Source of the DNA: Candidatus Palauibacter australiensis
Lineage (GTDB): Bacteria; Gemmatimonadota; Gemmatimonadetes; Palauibacterales; Palauibacteraceae
Reading direction: 5' to 3'
DNA length: 42,010 nucleotides
NCBI GenBank assembly: GCA_026705295.1
Contig: JAPPBA010000023.1
Span: forward strand, 1 to 42,010
Position numbers and translations under genes: made by a program. Below are positions 41,082 to 42,010 of this stretch, piece after piece. The notes beneath the pieces are model-generated. The model was not told where the DNA came from. It ran no database searches and saw only the letters and a list, made by a program, of their open reading frames with translations. The stretch's first letter is position 1; each line of letters starts with the position of its first letter.

Positions 41082-41789
41082 ATGCGGATGATGGACGCGC
41101 GTTACGTCCGGTTGTGGACGGCGGGGGTTGCCGTGGCGGTCGGGTTGGCCGGCTGCGCACCCGAGGGAGACACCGGAGAAGCCGACGCCTCCACTGCGGC
41201 GGTGGCCGACGAGGCGGCAACCCAGGAGGCGGCGCAGGAGGCGGCTCAAGTGGCGCTCGGCCCCGTGGACGGGCACGACTTGCCGCCGGCGGACCTCGAG
41301 CGCGTACTCGCCGGCAGCCCCGCGCCCGACTTCACCGCCCTTTCAAGCACGGGCGAGCCGATCACGCTTTCGGATTACCGCGGAGAGAAGGACGTCATCC
41401 TCTTCTTCTACCGCGGCCACTGGTGACCGTACTGCGCAAAGCAGCTCGGAGAGCTGCGAGACTTCATGACGCCCGAACAGCGCGAACGGACCCAGCTCCT
41501 GGCGATCGCCCCCGACAGCCCCGAGGACATCGGGCTCATGGTCGACCGCGTTCTCGAGGACTACGACTACGCGCTCGACTTCCCGCTCCTGTCCGATGAC
41601 GGCTCCGCGATCACGAACCGCTACGGCCTCCTGAACGAGGACGACGGGCGCGGGCGCCAGATCCCGCACCCCACGACCTACGTCATCGACATGGACGGCA
41701 CGGTGCGCTGGAGCTTCACGGAAGTGGACTACCGAGTCCGCCCCGAACACGCCGACATCCTGGCCGCGCTCGAAGCCCTGGAGCGCTAG
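41082..41789 (+). CDS. Peroxiredoxin-like selenoprotein, lipoprotein (UGA-encoded Sec)
   Basis: The frame runs 235 codons with a single in-frame TGA at 41424-41426. Before it: a signal peptide with lipobox LAGC (C25), an Ala/Glu-rich linker, then the thioredoxin-fold start APDFTALSSTGEPITLSDYR and VILFFYRGHW. The TGA (position 115) is followed by PYCAKQLGELRDF. Cys relatives of this AhpC/TSA-like group read GxWCPYC, so TGA replaces the first Cys of a CxxC motif and C118 is kept. After it: LLAIAPDS, LDFPLLSDD, PTTYVIDMDGTVRWSF, all family-like. I read it as a Sec-containing (UxxC) thiol peroxidase anchored outside the cytoplasm. A nonsense mutation is the alternative. Confidence 0.85.
41424..41457 (+). 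promoter_or_regulatory. Selenocysteine UGA and putative bacterial SECIS hairpin
   Basis: The TGA at 41424-41426 is followed by 14 nt and then a perfect 7-bp stem, GCAGCTC (41441-41447) and GAGCTGC (41451-41457), with loop GGA (41448-41450). Bacterial SECIS elements lie just 3' of the UGA inside the coding region, with an apical loop roughly 16-37 nt away and a G among its first two bases. Here the loop starts 21 nt after the UGA and begins with G. The hairpin also encodes part of the protein. Confidence 0.8.
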
Positions 41790-41802
41790 GAGGGCAGTTT
41801 TC

Positions 41803-41834
41803 CGGCGGAGCGGCTCGGGCGCAGCCGCCCGCCG
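41803..41834. terminator. Strong hairpin between converging genes
   Basis: A long hairpin: CGGCGG pairs with CCGCCG (41803-41808, 41829-41834), then after one bulged A, GCGGCT pairs with AGCCGC (41810-41815, 41823-41828), with a 7-nt loop CGGGCGC. It begins 14 bp after the selenoprotein stop and ends 2 bp before the stop of the minus-strand gene. A T-rich AGTTTT precedes it on the plus strand but no T tract follows. It is likely a bidirectional terminator. Confidence 0.5.
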
Positions 41835-41835
41835 T

Positions 41836-42010
41836 TCAGCGACCCAGCCGGCAGCGGCCCATGTTGCAGGTGAGGCCGGTCAGTTCCTGGCTCAGCTCCC
41901 TGAGGCGGGCGCGCGCTCCGGGGTCGTAGGCCTGGTCGTTCGCGCGGGTCGGACGGAGGCCGCTGAAGTACTGCCCGCTCTCGAAGTCGTCCGAGTCGAC
42001 GACCTGCATC
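41836..42010 (-). CDS. C-terminal end of an unrecognised protein (partial)
   Basis: An open minus-strand frame enters from the right edge and ends with TGA at 41836-41838. The visible residues include QVVDSDDFESGQYFSGLRP and end RARLRELSQELTGLTCNMG, then RCRLGR. Codon use is GC-rich at third positions, as in neighbouring genes. The final C-x4-C pattern is loosely like that of some sulfatase C-termini, but this is too short to assign. An ATG at 42009 could start a 57-residue peptide, though a longer gene is more likely. Confidence 0.5.
   Translation of the reverse strand, partial: MQVVDSDDFESGQYFSGLRPTRANDQAYDPGARARLRELSQELTGLTCNMGRCRLGR

Noticed and set aside
40783-41220. Upstream extension of the S9 peptidase to about 970 residues
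   Set aside because: The ATG at 40782 begins a clean signal peptide. The extension is low-complexity and antisense to the start of the selenoprotein gene.
41424-41426. TGA at 41424 as a nonsense mutation splitting a peroxiredoxin into pseudogene pieces
   Set aside because: The stop falls precisely on the active-site Cys position, the frame is intact for 120 codons afterwards and a SECIS-like hairpin is in place. A random nonsense change would not meet all three.

Overview
The window is about 42 kb of compact, GC-rich (roughly 70%) bacterial chromosome. Genes lie in long same-strand runs joined by ATGA or TGATG overlaps. The mix of secreted amidohydrolases, S9 and zinc peptidases, Tat-exported redox enzymes, a single-chain glycyl-tRNA synthetase and very high GC suggests a Gemmatimonadota-like heterotroph. 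That placement is an inference from gene content, because no marker gene was aligned.

Layout, left to right. 1-435: four minus-strand tRNAs (fMet, Asn, Phe and an edge-truncated Trp). 472-2250: a Tat-lipoprotein gamma-glutamyltransferase. 2385-13676: a plus-strand run of cob(I)alamin adenosyltransferase, alpha/beta hydrolase, NTF2-like lipoprotein, FAD/NAD oxidoreductase, MIP18-family Fe-S factor, FxsA, then an exported oxidative group (intradiol dioxygenase-like protein, small secreted protein, Met-rich multicopper oxidase, beta-propeller), a PfkB kinase fused to a queuosine-salvage-like domain, and a secreted NTF2-like protein. 13699-22729: a minus-strand metal block (CusA, CusB, TolC-type channel, small His/Met-rich exported protein, DoxX, ZIP transporter, second multicopper oxidase) with a perfect palindrome ahead of each half. 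22829-32966: a minus-strand housekeeping run (glycyl-tRNA synthetase, zinc peptidase, alpha/beta hydrolase, NSS transporter, zincin, site-2 protease, Nth, QueG, desaturase). 33213-33728: ferritin. 33747-36802: two exported amidohydrolases. 37038-37513: a tiny leader ORF and a coiled-coil membrane protein. 37523-40782: an enoyl-CoA hydratase with no ordinary start codon and an S9 peptidase. 41082-41789: a peroxiredoxin-like lipoprotein with an in-frame TGA. 41836-end: the tail of an unrecognised minus-strand gene.

The most notable item is the last complete gene. A TGA at 41424 falls exactly where peroxiredoxin-like proteins carry the first Cys of a CPYC motif. The frame stays open for another 120 codons, and a perfect 7-bp hairpin with a G-first loop lies 14 nt after the TGA. 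I read it as a selenoprotein with a bacterial SECIS element.

Second is the 596-residue kinase/glycosylase fusion at 11347. Its two halves could phosphorylate a nucleoside and then release its base, which would make it a one-chain queuine salvage enzyme. A queuosine synthesis gene (queG) lies in the same window.

Third are unusual cis structures: two perfect palindromes ahead of metal operons, one of which recurs ahead of an amidohydrolase operon, and 17-nt tandem repeats at the ends of two consecutive genes that place stop codons in more than one reading frame.

Functionally the window combines copper export and copper-enzyme oxidation, iron storage, peptide and acyl-amino-acid scavenging, and tRNA or nucleoside metabolism.
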